A stretch of 42,706 nt of DNA from Persephonella sp. (GTDB lineage: Bacteria; Aquificota; Aquificia; Aquificales; Hydrogenothermaceae), in NCBI GenBank assembly GCA_003978485.1, contig QNZF01000028.1, forward strand, positions 1 to 42,706, in the 5' to 3' direction. The notes under the pieces were generated by a model that worked only from the letters and a program-made list of their open reading frames with translations, made no database searches and had not been told where the DNA came from. Shown here in pieces: positions 35,308-42,706 of the stretch. Both the position numbers and the translations under genes were made by a program. Numbering within the stretch: the stretch's first letter is position 1; each line of letters begins with the position of its first letter.

Positions 35308-36522
35308 TTGAGAGACAAACTAAAAAATATAGATTTTAGAGAAGTATATATATATCTTCTTATACTCTCAGCCTTTATCTCTATATCTATTTTTGAGATT
35401 TTAGTTGTTATAGGACTTTTAGTCTTAATATATGATTTTTTCAAAAGGAGAATAAATTTAGGAGCTTTAAGTAAACCATTACTACTCTACTCATCAGTTG
35501 CATTATTATCAACTTCTTTGTTTAATCCAAAATTAATTAACAAAGGGTTAGAACAGGGATTATTCCAAATTTTATACTTCTTTAAGTTAAACAATATAAA
35601 GGAAATTGTATTAAGGATTAATTATATCTTTATAGCAATATCAATAATTCTTATACCGATAGTTATATACAAATATATCAAAACAGGTTTACCTGCGCCT
35701 GTATGGGGTGGGGTTTTTGAAGTAGGTCAGTTTTACTCAATGTTTTCTATTACATCCTTTTTATTGGCTTTATTTTTTTATAAAAAAGGAAACAAACTTT
35801 TAAGCTTTATATTCTTTATATTAACTTTCCTATTTATAGGAATGGTCTTTTTCACACATAGAAGAACAGCAATTTTAGGTTTGATTATAATCTTTTACTT
35901 AACTTTGATTGTTTTATACAGGAATAGGATAATAAACAAAATTATATTCTGGAGTGTTAATATACTGCTAATAATATCTGTATCAATAGGCTATTGGTAT
36001 CTATCAAAAACTGACACTAGATTTATTTTATTGAACGAAGTTATAACAGGAAAAAAACATATTGATAAAGATTTGTTAAACTCTGAAGTTTTAAACATTA
36101 TATCTTCAAATAGAGTAGCAATTTTCAAAGACGCTATTTTTATAATAAAAAAAGATATAGAAGAAAAAAATATAGTAAATCTAGTTATAGGACACGGTAT
36201 AAATTCCGGAAGTTATCTACCACATAAATACTCACCCTATGATTATGGAAAATATGAAAGTATATTTATTATCTCTGAGTTTATAGAAATTGGTTTGTTA
36301 GGCGTGTTGGCAGAGTTATGGTTAATATTTGTAGCTTTTAAGACTTTTCTAAAGATAAGAATAATAACCGAAGAAGACATATACGCTTTATCTTTGTTTA
36401 CACCTCTTTTAATACATCTAGTTGGGATAGCTTTTACATTCTTTTGGGACGCTTTACTACCTTTATACTTACTTTTATTTAAAATAGCTGAGTATTACTT
36501 TTATAGAATTGATTTTGATTAA
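35308..36522 (+). CDS. O-antigen ligase-like membrane protein (WaaL/Wzy family)
   Basis: 404 residues with about ten to eleven membrane segments. The large loop (about 225-310) holds the family's FFTHRRTAILGL-type Arg before it and IGHGINSGSYLPHKYSP in it, where the active His and Arg of WaaL are expected (H302-like). WaaL joins O-polymer to lipid A-core; the related Wzy polymerises O-units. The sequence cannot decide. TTG start after aaagg. It ends 3 bases from the convergent aroE. Confidence 0.82.
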   Translation: MRDKLKNIDFREVYIYLLILSAFISISIFEILVVIGLLVLIYDFFKRRINLGALSKPLLLYSSVALLSTSLFNPKLINKGLEQGLFQILYFFKLNNIKEIVLRINYIFIAISIILIPIVIYKYIKTGLPAPVWGGVFEVGQFYSMFSITSFLLALFFYKKGNKLLSFIFFILTFLFIGMVFFTHRRTAILGLIIIFYLTLIVLYRNRIINKIIFWSVNILLIISVSIGYWYLSKTDTRFILLNEVITGKKHIDKDLLNSEVLNIISSNRVAIFKDAIFIIKKDIEEKNIVNLVIGHGINSGSYLPHKYSPYDYGKYESIFIISEFIEIGLLGVLAELWLIFVAFKTFLKIRIITEEDIYALSLFTPLLIHLVGIAFTFFWDALLPLYLLLFKIAEYYFYRIDFD

Positions 36523-36525
36523 ATA

Positions 36526-37368
36526 TTACGACAATCCTAATGCTTTTTTCATTATATCAATTGGGGCTTTTTTTCCTGTCCATATCTCAAAAGATTTAGC
36601 ACCTTGATACAATAACATAGGATAACCATCCTGCCATTTACAACCTTTTTTTATAGCTATTTCTATTAAAGGAGTTTTTTTATAAACAATATCCACAACT
36701 GTATGTTTTTCCTTTAATAGATTGTAGTCAAATAGCCAAGGGTCACCTTCCTTCAAGCCTACAGGTGTGGTATTAACAATTATATCTGCCTCATTTATAA
36801 ATTTTCCTATATCTTTTTGAGGAATTATTTTTATGATGTCTTCAATAAATCTGTTTAAAGTTTTAAAATCTTCCACAATTTTTTTTGCCCTTTCTAATGT
36901 TCTGTTAGCTAAAAATATTTTATTAACACCTTCCTTAATTAATGAATATATCACTCCCCTTGAAGCTCCACCTGCACCTATAATTAAAATCTTTTTTTCT
37001 ATTAAATCTTTCTCTATTTCTTTTAATCCTGTAATAAAGCCGTAGGCATCTGTGTTGTATCCTATTAGATAACCGTCCATATTTTTTACAGTATTTACAG
37101 CTTTAATATATTTAACTTCATCTGATAACTCATCTAGATATTTAATTGCTTCCTCTTTGTGTGGGATTGTTATATTTATTCCTTTTATATTTAAAACTTT
37201 TAAGCTTTTTATTCCTTCTTCCAATCTGGAAGGTTCAACTTCAAAAGGTATGTACACTGAGTTTAAATTGTAAAATGAAAAAGCTGGATTTTGAAAAACG
37301 GGAGATTTTGAATGTTTAACAGGATAACCGAATATTCCGTATACTTCAGTTTCACCGTTAATTAACAT
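36526..37368 (-). CDS. aroE: Shikimate dehydrogenase
   Basis: 280 residues. NADPH-dependent reduction of 3-dehydroshikimate. N-terminal YGIFGYPVKHSKSPVFQN, catalytic Lys in NITIPHKE, NTDAYGF with the substrate Asp, NADP loop GAGGASRGVI and the C-terminal DGYPMLLYQGAKSFEIWTG. It begins 2 bases after the NifU-like gene, so it is the tail of the sulfur-relay operon although functionally unrelated. Confidence 0.96.
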   Translation of the reverse strand: MLINGETEVYGIFGYPVKHSKSPVFQNPAFSFYNLNSVYIPFEVEPSRLEEGIKSLKVLNIKGINITIPHKEEAIKYLDELSDEVKYIKAVNTVKNMDGYLIGYNTDAYGFITGLKEIEKDLIEKKILIIGAGGASRGVIYSLIKEGVNKIFLANRTLERAKKIVEDFKTLNRFIEDIIKIIPQKDIGKFINEADIIVNTTPVGLKEGDPWLFDYNLLKEKHTVVDIVYKKTPLIEIAIKKGCKWQDGYPMLLYQGAKSFEIWTGKKAPIDIMKKALGLS

Positions 37369-37370
37369 TC

Positions 37371-37640
37371 CTAAATCCTGCGATGAATATCAAATTTGTG
37401 TTGACCTATATAAACTGTTTTTACCCAAGGTAATAAATGTTTTAATGTTGCGATAATAACATCATTCATAGTTATTTCAGGGACTGGACATGTACTGCAA
37501 CTTCCTAACAACTCCAGATAAACAATATTACCATCCACTTTTATAAGTTTAATATTCCCTTGGTCTAAAGCTAAAGCTGGTCTAATTTTTTCTAAAACGG
37601 CTTCAACTTCATTCTCCCTAAGTTTAACATCTTCAACCAT
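37371..37640 (-). CDS. NifU C-terminal domain protein (Fe-S carrier)
   Basis: 89 residues, the NifU_C / Nfu fold only. The cluster motif is GSCSTCPV (C-x2-C), the site of a bridging [4Fe-4S] in a dimer. ALDQGNIKLIKVDG is the usual front strand. It should carry Fe-S clusters from the IscU scaffold to targets. It lies in one minus-strand run with iscU, bfd-like, thiolase and tusA genes. Confidence 0.92.
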   Translation of the reverse strand: MVEDVKLRENEVEAVLEKIRPALALDQGNIKLIKVDGNIVYLELLGSCSTCPVPEITMNDVIIATLKHLLPWVKTVYIGQHKFDIHRRI

Positions 37641-37657
37641 TTTCTTTACCTCTAAAG

Positions 37658-37888
37658 TTATTCTTTATTTTCAATTAATTTAGAGAGTTTATCTAATACT
37701 TCTTTTCTCTTTTTTGTATCAAAATCTAAAACATTAAATGCACCTTTCAATGATAATCTATTTAAAACTATATCTTCCAATCTATTTTCATAAAAAAATT
37801 TAAAATACTCTTTTATTAAATCTTCTGTTTCTGGATAATGTTCCAAAAGTAAACTTATTTTTGTATCTTCACTGACTTTAAACTTCAC
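37658..37888 (-). CDS. DUF1858-like small protein without cysteines
   Basis: 76 residues. DTKISLLLEHYPETEDLIKEYFKFFYENRL... follows the start of DUF1858/ScdA-N helix bundles (I-evlekyPet-evf--yGf), and LSLKGAFNVLDFD fits their second half. The Cys pair typical for the domain is missing here. Its place between tusA and the NifU-type gene suggests a role in sulfur delivery. No function is known. Confidence 0.6.
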   Translation of the reverse strand: MKFKVSEDTKISLLLEHYPETEDLIKEYFKFFYENRLEDIVLNRLSLKGAFNVLDFDTKKRKEVLDKLSKLIENKE

Positions 37889-37903
37889 TTTTAACCTACC
37901 TAC

Positions 37904-38152
37904 CTAATCCTGAGTTTTTTTTACATAAAAAATTAATAATCCATCTTCATCTTTATAACCTAAAAACTCATTTCCCGTTGCTTCACACCAAGCCGGAACA
38001 TCCTGTATAGCTCCTTCATCATCAGCTAACAGCTCTATAATTTGTCCTTTTTTAGCACCTTTTACAACCTTTGCTAGTTCTGTTATAGGTATAGGGCAGT
38101 AAGTACCTGTTGCATCGTGTGTTATATCAGGTTTTATATTATCTATAGACAT
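37904..38152 (-). CDS. tusA: TusA-family sulfur carrier
   Basis: 82 residues. The sulfur-accepting Cys19 sits in DATGTYCPIPITEL (CPxP motif) and the second conserved block is LADDEGAIQDVPAWCEATGN. TusA proteins accept persulfide sulfur from a desulfurase and pass it to tRNA thiolation, molybdenum cofactor or dissimilatory sulfur pathways. A TusA next to a tRNA thiolase gene fits the first. Strong ribosome site (aaggagggg). A 15-base palindrome lies directly upstream. Confidence 0.92.
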   Translation of the reverse strand: MSIDNIKPDITHDATGTYCPIPITELAKVVKGAKKGQIIELLADDEGAIQDVPAWCEATGNEFLGYKDEDGLLIFYVKKTQD

Positions 38153-38165
38153 AAAAATCCCCTCC

Positions 38166-38180
38166 TTACTATCTTAGTAA
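38166..38180. promoter_or_regulatory. Perfect 15-bp palindrome upstream of tusA
   Basis: TTACTA-TCT-TAGTAA, six-base arms around TCT, on the 5' side of the tusA ribosome site, followed (going upstream on the minus strand) by a TATAAT-type -10 (38184-38189). Its position just downstream of the -10 is typical for a repressor operator; it could also be a short mRNA hairpin. The -35 (ATTATC) is weak. Confidence 0.5.
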
Positions 38181-38218
38181 AATATTATAATAATTTTAAA
38201 GTATAAGATAATAACTTT

Positions 38219-39262
38219 TTAAACCCTCAAACTTTCTATATACTCATCAACAGGTCTTTTACCTACAACCACACCTTCTTTACCATCTGGAGATGTGTAT
38301 TTAACCTTTATTTGATTATTTTCATCTGTCTTTGAGTATCTGGCAATAAGATTGGCAATTTCTTTTATCTCCTCTTCAGTTAATTCTCTATTATTTAAAG
38401 GTTTTACTATTGCAACAGCTCCTTTACCTATAGGTTCAAAGAAGCAATATCTATTTTTAAAACCTCTTAAAAAATTTCCTTCTCCTTCATTCCTGGATAT
38501 TATTACTTTAGTTTTTGTTTTTAATCTAAAATGTCTACCTGTTGTTAGAAGTGTTAAATCATCTCTTGTAATACTTCCTTCAACTGATATACTTTCCTTA
38601 TACTTTCTGGCAAAGTTTTCATCTGTTAAATAGCAACATCCTCCTGCTGGTTGTTCGTACTCATCTATTCCTAATTCTTTAGCTAACTCTATCTGTCTTT
38701 TTCTACTTCTACCTGATATACCTTCCAGTTTATTTCTGTCTATCCAACCTTTAATTTCTGGTATTGTTGGCGGTAGCAATTTTGCAGATAAAGGTTTAAC
38801 AACTAAACCTTCTACACCTGCTTCTCTTTCTATTATTTTCATAGCTTGCAGATGTTGGCTCATAGGTCTTTGGTTTAGGACTTCCCCTGATACAATAAAA
38901 TGTGCTCCTATTTTTTCCATTATCTCTTTTGCTTTTTTATACATAAAAGCTCTACAATCTATACAGGGATTTATGTTAGCTCCATAACCGTATTTTGGAT
39001 TTTGTATTATGTGGAAGTATTCTTCAGATATATCAACTATTTCTATTGGAAATTTATATTTTGCTGCGTACTTTAACGCTGGATTTATATAATGCGTACC
39101 ATCAGATTTTTTTTCTCCTCTTCTTCTTTTAGTTTCAGTTATACAAAAACCTGTATAAAAATGGAGGGCTAAAACATCAATACCTTGCTTTTGTATTAGT
39201 TTTATTGCAAGTGTACTGTCTAGCCCCCCAGAGTATAGTGCAACAGCCTTTATTTTCCCCAT
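38219..39262 (-). CDS. PP-loop tRNA thiolase (MnmA/ThiI-related) with extra C-terminal domain
   Basis: 347 residues. N-type ATP pyrophosphatase with PP-loop YSGGLDST (about 10-17), then MnmA-like catalytic region NPCIDCRAFMYKKAKEI (Cys about 98 and 101), VSGEVLNQRPMSQH and a second Cys pair in AGGCCYLTDENFARK. From about residue 230 a C-terminal domain (TTGRHFRLKTKTKVIISRNEGEGNFL) resembles the RNA-binding domain seen in NFACT-type proteins. Likely product: 2- or 4-thiouridine in tRNA. It differs from classical MnmA (about 360 residues) in lacking the beta-barrel. It abuts the Bfd-like gene without a gap. Exact tRNA position unknown. Confidence 0.78.
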   Translation of the reverse strand: MGKIKAVALYSGGLDSTLAIKLIQKQGIDVLALHFYTGFCITETKRRRGEKKSDGTHYINPALKYAAKYKFPIEIVDISEEYFHIIQNPKYGYGANINPCIDCRAFMYKKAKEIMEKIGAHFIVSGEVLNQRPMSQHLQAMKIIEREAGVEGLVVKPLSAKLLPPTIPEIKGWIDRNKLEGISGRSRKRQIELAKELGIDEYEQPAGGCCYLTDENFARKYKESISVEGSITRDDLTLLTTGRHFRLKTKTKVIISRNEGEGNFLRGFKNRYCFFEPIGKGAVAIVKPLNNRELTEEEIKEIANLIARYSKTDENNQIKVKYTSPDGKEGVVVGKRPVDEYIESLRV

Positions 39263-39481
39263 TTATCCACATAAACCTTCTTTTTTTGCCTGTTCTAAAA
39301 TCTCTGTTAAGTGTATATCCCTTTCATTGTCCGGGTCATTTTCTGGAGATATACACATACCACAACCTGTCCCAGCCTCTGTTTTTTCCATAATACTATC
39401 TATATCACAAGCTCCATTTTTTATTGCTTCCATTATTTCATCTAAGGTAATTCCCATACATTGACACACCTCAATAGACAT
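39263..39481 (-). CDS. Bfd-type [2Fe-2S]-binding protein
   Basis: 72 residues. Fer2_BFD pattern: C6-x-C8 (EVCQCMGIT), 30 residues, then C40-x2-C43 (AGTGCGMC), with the helix MEKTEAGT before it. Binds a [2Fe-2S] cluster and usually passes electrons to partners; the neighbours are IscU and the tRNA thiolase. The C-terminal IHLTEILEQAKKEGLC is a short helix. Ribosome site aaaggaggt. It is cotranscribed with iscU (18 bases). Confidence 0.86.
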   Translation of the reverse strand: MSIEVCQCMGITLDEIMEAIKNGACDIDSIMEKTEAGTGCGMCISPENDPDNERDIHLTEILEQAKKEGLCG

Positions 39482-39499
39482 AGGAAATACCTCCTTTAA

Positions 39500-39961
39500 T
39501 TACCCTATATGCTCTAAGTTAACACTTTCTTCCTCGTGGTCTTCTTCAACACAATCAGGTATTTTATTTGCCTCTTCTACTCTACCTTGCTTCAATAAAT
39601 AATCTTTTATAGCTACGTGTAATGTTTCTAAGCCTAAGTTAGTACAGTGAATTTTTTGTGGTGGTAATCCTCCTAACTCTTCAAATATATCTTTATAAGT
39701 TAGGTTTAAAGCGTAATCTATAGGTTTTCCTTTTACCATTTCTGTTAACATAGAAGAAACTGCAATTGCAGAACCACATCCAAATGTTTTAAATTTAACA
39801 TCTTCTATTACATCGTTTTCTTTATTTACTTTTATTGTAAATAGCATTGCATCTCCACATGATGGATTTCCACATTGACCATATCCATCAGGATTTGGTA
39901 TTTCCCCTAAATTTCTTGGGTTCATAAAGTGATCCATTACCTTTTCGTTATATTCAAACAT
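39500..39961 (-). CDS. iscU: Fe-S cluster scaffold IscU
   Basis: 153 residues. Conserved cysteines for cluster assembly are in GNPSCGDAML (Cys), FKTFGCGSAIA (Cys) and PQKIHCTNLGLE (Cys), with the Asp in SCGD. Usual length about 128; here a 25-residue acidic tail is added (DCVEEDHEEESVNLEHIG). It assembles [2Fe-2S] from persulfide supplied by a desulfurase, not found in this window. First gene of the minus-strand sulfur cluster. Strong ribosome site (aggaggta). Confidence 0.94.
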   Translation of the reverse strand: MFEYNEKVMDHFMNPRNLGEIPNPDGYGQCGNPSCGDAMLFTIKVNKENDVIEDVKFKTFGCGSAIAVSSMLTEMVKGKPIDYALNLTYKDIFEELGGLPPQKIHCTNLGLETLHVAIKDYLLKQGRVEEANKIPDCVEEDHEEESVNLEHIG

Positions 39962-40101
39962 TATTTATTACCTCCTGTTTTTATACAAAAAATATATTAT
40001 TAGATTGTAAGAATAACTTAAATTTTATAAGGAAATTGCTCAATGAGTAAAATCATAGGTGTTCTGAGATTTTATAAAACTGTTAAAAACTGATAATTAA
40101 A

Positions 40102-40177
40102 TGGTGGGCCCGGGAGGACTCGAACCTCCGACCGGACGGTTATGAGCCGTCTGCTCTGCCAACTGAGCTACGAGCCC
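40102..40177 (-). tRNA. tRNA-Met, elongator type (anticodon CAT)
   Basis: On the minus strand acceptor GGGCTCG pairs with CGGGCCC (two G-T pairs allowed), discriminator A, and CCA is encoded. The anticodon stem GACGG/CCGTC encloses CTCATAA, anticodon CAT. T-loop TTCGAGT. An initiator-type mismatch at 1:72 is absent, so it is elongator Met; an Ile2 (lysidine) tRNA cannot be fully excluded. Confidence 0.9.
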
Positions 40178-40191
40178 ATAAGCGAATATTT

Positions 40192-40220
40192 AATATATAT
40201 AAACTTATTTTTATTGTCAA
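40192..40220 (-). promoter_or_regulatory. Promoter of tRNA-Met
   Basis: Minus-strand TTGACA (40215-40220, perfect), 17-base spacer, TATATT (40192-40197), 14 bases upstream of the tRNA 5' end. Confidence 0.75.
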
Positions 40221-40319
40221 GTTTTTGTATTACTTCAATTTAAGGTAGACAGTTACTTGTAAAAAATTTTAACATATTAAATTATCTTTACAATCTTAAC
40301 TATATTTATAGGGAAGAAA

Positions 40320-41111
40320 ATGAAAAATGTAAAAGATTTTATTAAAGCTAAAAAAGAGAATAAAAAAATAACAATGATTTCAACTTATGATTACTGGTCT
40401 GCTTTGATTTGTGAAGAAGCTGGAATTGATTGTATTTTAGTTGGAGATAGCCTTGGAATGGTTATTCAAGGACAAGATACAACTTTACCTGTTAGCTTAG
40501 ACGATATGATTTATCACTCTAAAGCTGTTAGGAGAGGTGCAAAGAATACTTTTATCGTTGTAGATATGCCTTTTTTAAGTTATCAGATAAATGAAGAGGA
40601 TGCTCTTAAAAATGCAGGTAGAATAATGAAAGAAACTGGCGTTAACGCTGTTAAGCTTGAGGGAGGAGAAGAAATTTTAAAAACAGTAGAGAAATTAATA
40701 AATGCAGGCATTCCTGTAATGGGACATTTAGGACTAACTCCCCAATCTGTTCATGCGTTAGGTGGTTATAAGGTTCAGGGTAAAAGCAGGGACGAACAAG
40801 AAAGAATAAAAAAGAATGCTAAATTATTACAGGAAGCAGGAGTTTTTTCTATTGTTCTTGAAGCAGTTCCGCAAAACTTAGCCAAGGAAATAACAGATAT
40901 GTTAGATATTCCAGTTATAGGTATTGGTGCTGGAAAGGAAACGGATGGTCAAGTTCTGGTATTCCACGATTTATTAGGATTTTTTGATAAATCTCCTAAG
41001 TTTGTTAAAAGATACCTTGAAGGCAAAAAGTTATTTAAAGATGCATTAATTCAGTTTTCAAAAGAAGTAAAGGAAGGAATATTTCCTGACGAAGAACACA
41101 CTTATTTGTGA
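40320..41111 (+). CDS. panB: Ketopantoate hydroxymethyltransferase
   Basis: 263 residues. It transfers a hydroxymethyl group to ketoisovalerate, the first step of pantothenate synthesis. Mg-binding Asp in DCILVGDSLGMV and in VVDMPFLSY; KLEGG and the C-terminal IGIGAGKETDGQVLVFHDLLG are typical. gggaagaa precedes the ATG closely. Gap 40178-40319 holds the tRNA-Met promoter. Single gene. Confidence 0.96.
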   Translation: MKNVKDFIKAKKENKKITMISTYDYWSALICEEAGIDCILVGDSLGMVIQGQDTTLPVSLDDMIYHSKAVRRGAKNTFIVVDMPFLSYQINEEDALKNAGRIMKETGVNAVKLEGGEEILKTVEKLINAGIPVMGHLGLTPQSVHALGGYKVQGKSRDEQERIKKNAKLLQEAGVFSIVLEAVPQNLAKEITDMLDIPVIGIGAGKETDGQVLVFHDLLGFFDKSPKFVKRYLEGKKLFKDALIQFSKEVKEGIFPDEEHTYL

Positions 41112-41121
41112 AAATTAAAAT

Positions 41122-41150
41122 TTGCCAGTTTACATAATTTGTTTTATATT
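41122..41150 (+). promoter_or_regulatory. Promoter of the OmpH/Skp gene
   Basis: TTGCCA (41122-41127), 17-base spacer, TATATT (41145-41150), giving a leader of about 30 bases with a ribosome site (aaggggtt). Confidence 0.55.
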
Positions 41151-41187
41151 CTTTAGATAGTTGAATTTACTTTAAGGGGTTATTCTA

Positions 41188-41688
41188 ATGAAGAAAACTT
41201 TACTTTCCTTTTTACTAATTGGATTTTTAGTTTTAAGTTATTCTTACTCATTTGCTCAAAAAATTGGTTATGTTGACCTTAACTATATACTAAATAAGTC
41301 TAAGATTGGTCAGAAGTACACATCCCAATTGAAACCTAAACTGAAAAAGGCAGAACAACAGATTAGAAGTATTGAAGTTAAGTTAAAGAAATTAAATAAT
41401 GAGTTAAACTCATCTCTTCTAAGTAAAGAAGTTAAACAGCAAAAATTTACTGAGTACAGAAATCTTTTACAGAAAAGACAGGAAATATTTATGAAATTTC
41501 AAAAGGAAAAAATGAAAGCTGAACAAACTTTATTGAAGAAAATAGGTGGTGTAATAAAAGAGTATGCTGAAAAGAATAAATTTGACCTAATTTTAACTGG
41601 TAATTTTCAAAATGGTGTTTTGTTTATAGGAGATAAAATAAATATAACAAAGGATGTTTTAAACTACATTAATAAAAAATTAAAATAA
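41188..41688 (+). CDS. skp: OmpH/Skp-family periplasmic chaperone
   Basis: 166 residues. Signal peptide (cleavage near residue 23, SFA-QK), then KIGYVDLNYILNKSKIGQKY, the OmpH start, a long basic coiled coil (about 45-120) and the final strand block NKFDLILTGNFQNGVLFIGDKINITKDVL. Skp trimers hold unfolded outer-membrane proteins during transit to BamA. Usually beside bamA or lpxD; here it stands alone. Convergent with the next gene. Confidence 0.9.
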   Translation: MKKTLLSFLLIGFLVLSYSYSFAQKIGYVDLNYILNKSKIGQKYTSQLKPKLKKAEQQIRSIEVKLKKLNNELNSSLLSKEVKQQKFTEYRNLLQKRQEIFMKFQKEKMKAEQTLLKKIGGVIKEYAEKNKFDLILTGNFQNGVLFIGDKINITKDVLNYINKKLK

Positions 41689-41698
41689 TTCTTTTTTC

Positions 41699-41941
41699 TT
41701 ACTTTTTTAATACAAATTCTTTGCTGTAAACGTATCTTATCAAGATATAATTTATCAGTTTATTTAATTTATTGTCTTTCTTTTCAATTTTTAATTTTTT
41801 TAAAGCTTGTATTACTAAAGATTTAGGGATTATTCCTAATAAAAATCCACCAATAATTAAGAAAGGAATACCGGGAAGGATAGGAAGTATAATCCCGGCA
41901 ATTCCTAGAATTATAAAAAATATTCCGTAAAAAAACTTCAT
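41699..41941 (-). CDS. Small PGPGW/DUF454-type membrane protein
   Basis: 80 residues. Hydrophobic hairpin of two segments (about 3-24 and 25-42) around ILPILPGIPFLIIGGFLLGI, then a basic tail. The P-G-x-P motif in the first hairpin is typical of PGPGW and DUF454 inner-membrane proteins of unknown function. It follows the ferredoxin-thioredoxin reductase gene on the same strand after 11 bases and is probably cotranscribed. Confidence 0.72.
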   Translation of the reverse strand: MKFFYGIFFIILGIAGIILPILPGIPFLIIGGFLLGIIPKSLVIQALKKLKIEKKDNKLNKLINYILIRYVYSKEFVLKK

Positions 41942-41952
41942 TTTGTTATCCT

Positions 41953-42441
41953 TTATTTTTTCCTTGCTACTTTTTCAGCCCATTTTATAATTTCTTCTTC
42001 AGGAATATTTAAATTATGCTCTTCAACATATTCTTTTAAATAATTAACTATTTTGTCAAATTTTGCTAACGCTCTACCCTTATCTGGAGTTGGGTCTTTT
42101 ACTAAACCGTAAATCTGTCTACCTTCATGCCATTCAGGTAAATATTCCGTAATAGGTAAGCCTTCTTCCGTTGTAAAAAGTAAACAGTGGCAGTATTTAA
42201 ATATTTGCATTTCATCACAGGCACAAATCCATCTTCTTCTTTTAACCTCTTCCTCTTTATTTGGATAGAAATTACAAGGGCAAAGTGGTTTACCTAATTC
42301 CTGAACATGTTTAGCTAAGCCTAATATAACTGCTTCTCTAGCCTCTTCATTAGGGTTAACGACAGTCCCTGTTTTTTTTGCAAAGTTATTAGCGAAATTT
42401 CTCATCTTATCTAAAATTTCAGGTTTTACATTCTGTTCCAT
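41953..42441 (-). CDS. ftrB: Ferredoxin-thioredoxin reductase, catalytic chain
   Basis: 162 residues from the ATG at 42441. A TTG fifteen bases further upstream gives a longer frame, but ggagg is spaced 8 bases before 42441, so the shorter form is right. Cluster and redox motifs fit exactly: Cys54-P-Cys56, 16 residues, Cys73-A-Cys75, 8 residues, Cys84-H-Cys86. This is the catalytic subunit that uses a [4Fe-4S] cluster and a disulfide to reduce thioredoxins from ferredoxin. The middle motif is CAC instead of the usual CPC. The variable subunit is not visible. In chemolithoautotrophs it likely links ferredoxin pools to redox control. Confidence 0.92.
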   Translation of the reverse strand: MEQNVKPEILDKMRNFANNFAKKTGTVVNPNEEAREAVILGLAKHVQELGKPLCPCNFYPNKEEEVKRRRWICACDEMQIFKYCHCLLFTTEEGLPITEYLPEWHEGRQIYGLVKDPTPDKGRALAKFDKIVNYLKEYVEEHNLNIPEEEIIKWAEKVARKK

Positions 42442-42706
42442 TTCTAATTCCTCCAAATTTTTTAAAAATAGAATAGTTTATTAAAATTAAAAATTAAATA
42501 ATAAATCTCATTAATCTGTTTCTTTTATCAGGTTGAAAATTAAAAAATTTAAATTAACACAGTTTTTATTTTAGCCTATTGTAAATAAATTCAGTAAACC
42601 AAACTTCCTAATTAGCACTACATTGTATTAATTGAAGATTTTTTTAATTGGAAAAATTTATATTTAGATAAGCATTTCTACAAGCTATATTAAAATTTTC
42701 ATTTAA
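42442..42706. other. AT-rich 3' flank of the window
   Basis: 265 bases upstream of the ftrB start contain its ribosome site and otherwise AT-rich sequence with no convincing gene, tRNA or repeat. Confidence 0.6.

Overview
The window is AT-rich (roughly 30% G+C by eye) and gene-dense. It looks like the chromosome of a thermophilic, respiratory, autotroph-type bacterium, most likely Aquificota (Hydrogenothermaceae, Sulfurihydrogenibium-like). I infer this from the mix of a cbb3-type oxidase, a ferredoxin-thioredoxin reductase catalytic chain, BioW, an IscU/TusA/Bfd sulfur cluster, TonB, O-antigen ligase and LPS-type envelope genes, Lys/Glu/Ile-rich proteins and frequent TTG starts. No database search was possible, so the taxonomy is an inference.

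Layout. 1-5.6 kb: 3' part of a TonB protein, thiC, a small lipoprotein, a frameshifted MNT nucleotidyltransferase, a DUF465 protein, a strong terminator, argJ and an overlapping stand-alone Cas6-like RAMP protein. 5.8-9.2 kb: Mre11/SbcD nuclease with a DUF2892 membrane protein (minus strand), a class II aldolase, a 31-residue membrane peptide and an AI-2E/PerM transporter. 9.3-13.0 kb: a rearranged cbb3 oxidase operon (diheme cytochrome c, CcoN, CcoO, a CcoS-like protein and a stand-alone FixP_N-like membrane protein) with hairpins between genes. 13.0-16.3 kb: tRNA-Ser, tRNA-His, hisC, a DsbC-like lipoprotein and an orphan Opp/Dpp ATPase. 16.3-20.0 kb: infA and rpmJ-rpsM-rpsK-rpsD-rpoA-rplQ, then yggT. 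20-26 kb: pilT/U, bioW, pncB, a bifunctional nuclease family gene, miaB and a NagD-like HAD phosphatase. 26.2-33.3 kb: an envelope/division operon (PpiD/SurA-like chaperone, a degenerate HD protein, an ODP-type metallo-beta-lactamase, rsmH starting at CTG, ftsL, ftsI, cinA) and a convergent coiled-coil secreted protein. 33.5-36.5 kb: soluble lytic transglycosylase and O-antigen ligase. 36.5-40 kb, minus strand: iscU, a Bfd-type [2Fe-2S] protein, a PP-loop tRNA thiolase, tusA, a DUF1858-like protein, a NifU C-terminal domain protein and aroE. 40-42.7 kb: tRNA-Met, panB, ompH/skp, a small PGPGW-type membrane protein and the ferredoxin-thioredoxin reductase catalytic chain.

How they work together. 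Most of the window is housekeeping. The groups with a visible joint logic are the oxidase operon (respiration with cytochrome c maturation products), the division/peptidoglycan block and the sulfur-relay block, which holds a scaffold (IscU), an electron or cluster carrier (Bfd), a sulfur carrier (TusA), a tRNA thiolase and a late carrier (NifU-C), but no cysteine desulfurase. The most unusual items are the split CcoP module, the HD-fold protein that appears to have lost every metal ligand, the orphan Cas6 translationally overlapped with argJ, the CTG start of rsmH and the perfect palindrome in front of tusA. I found no CRISPR array, insertion sequence or prophage.
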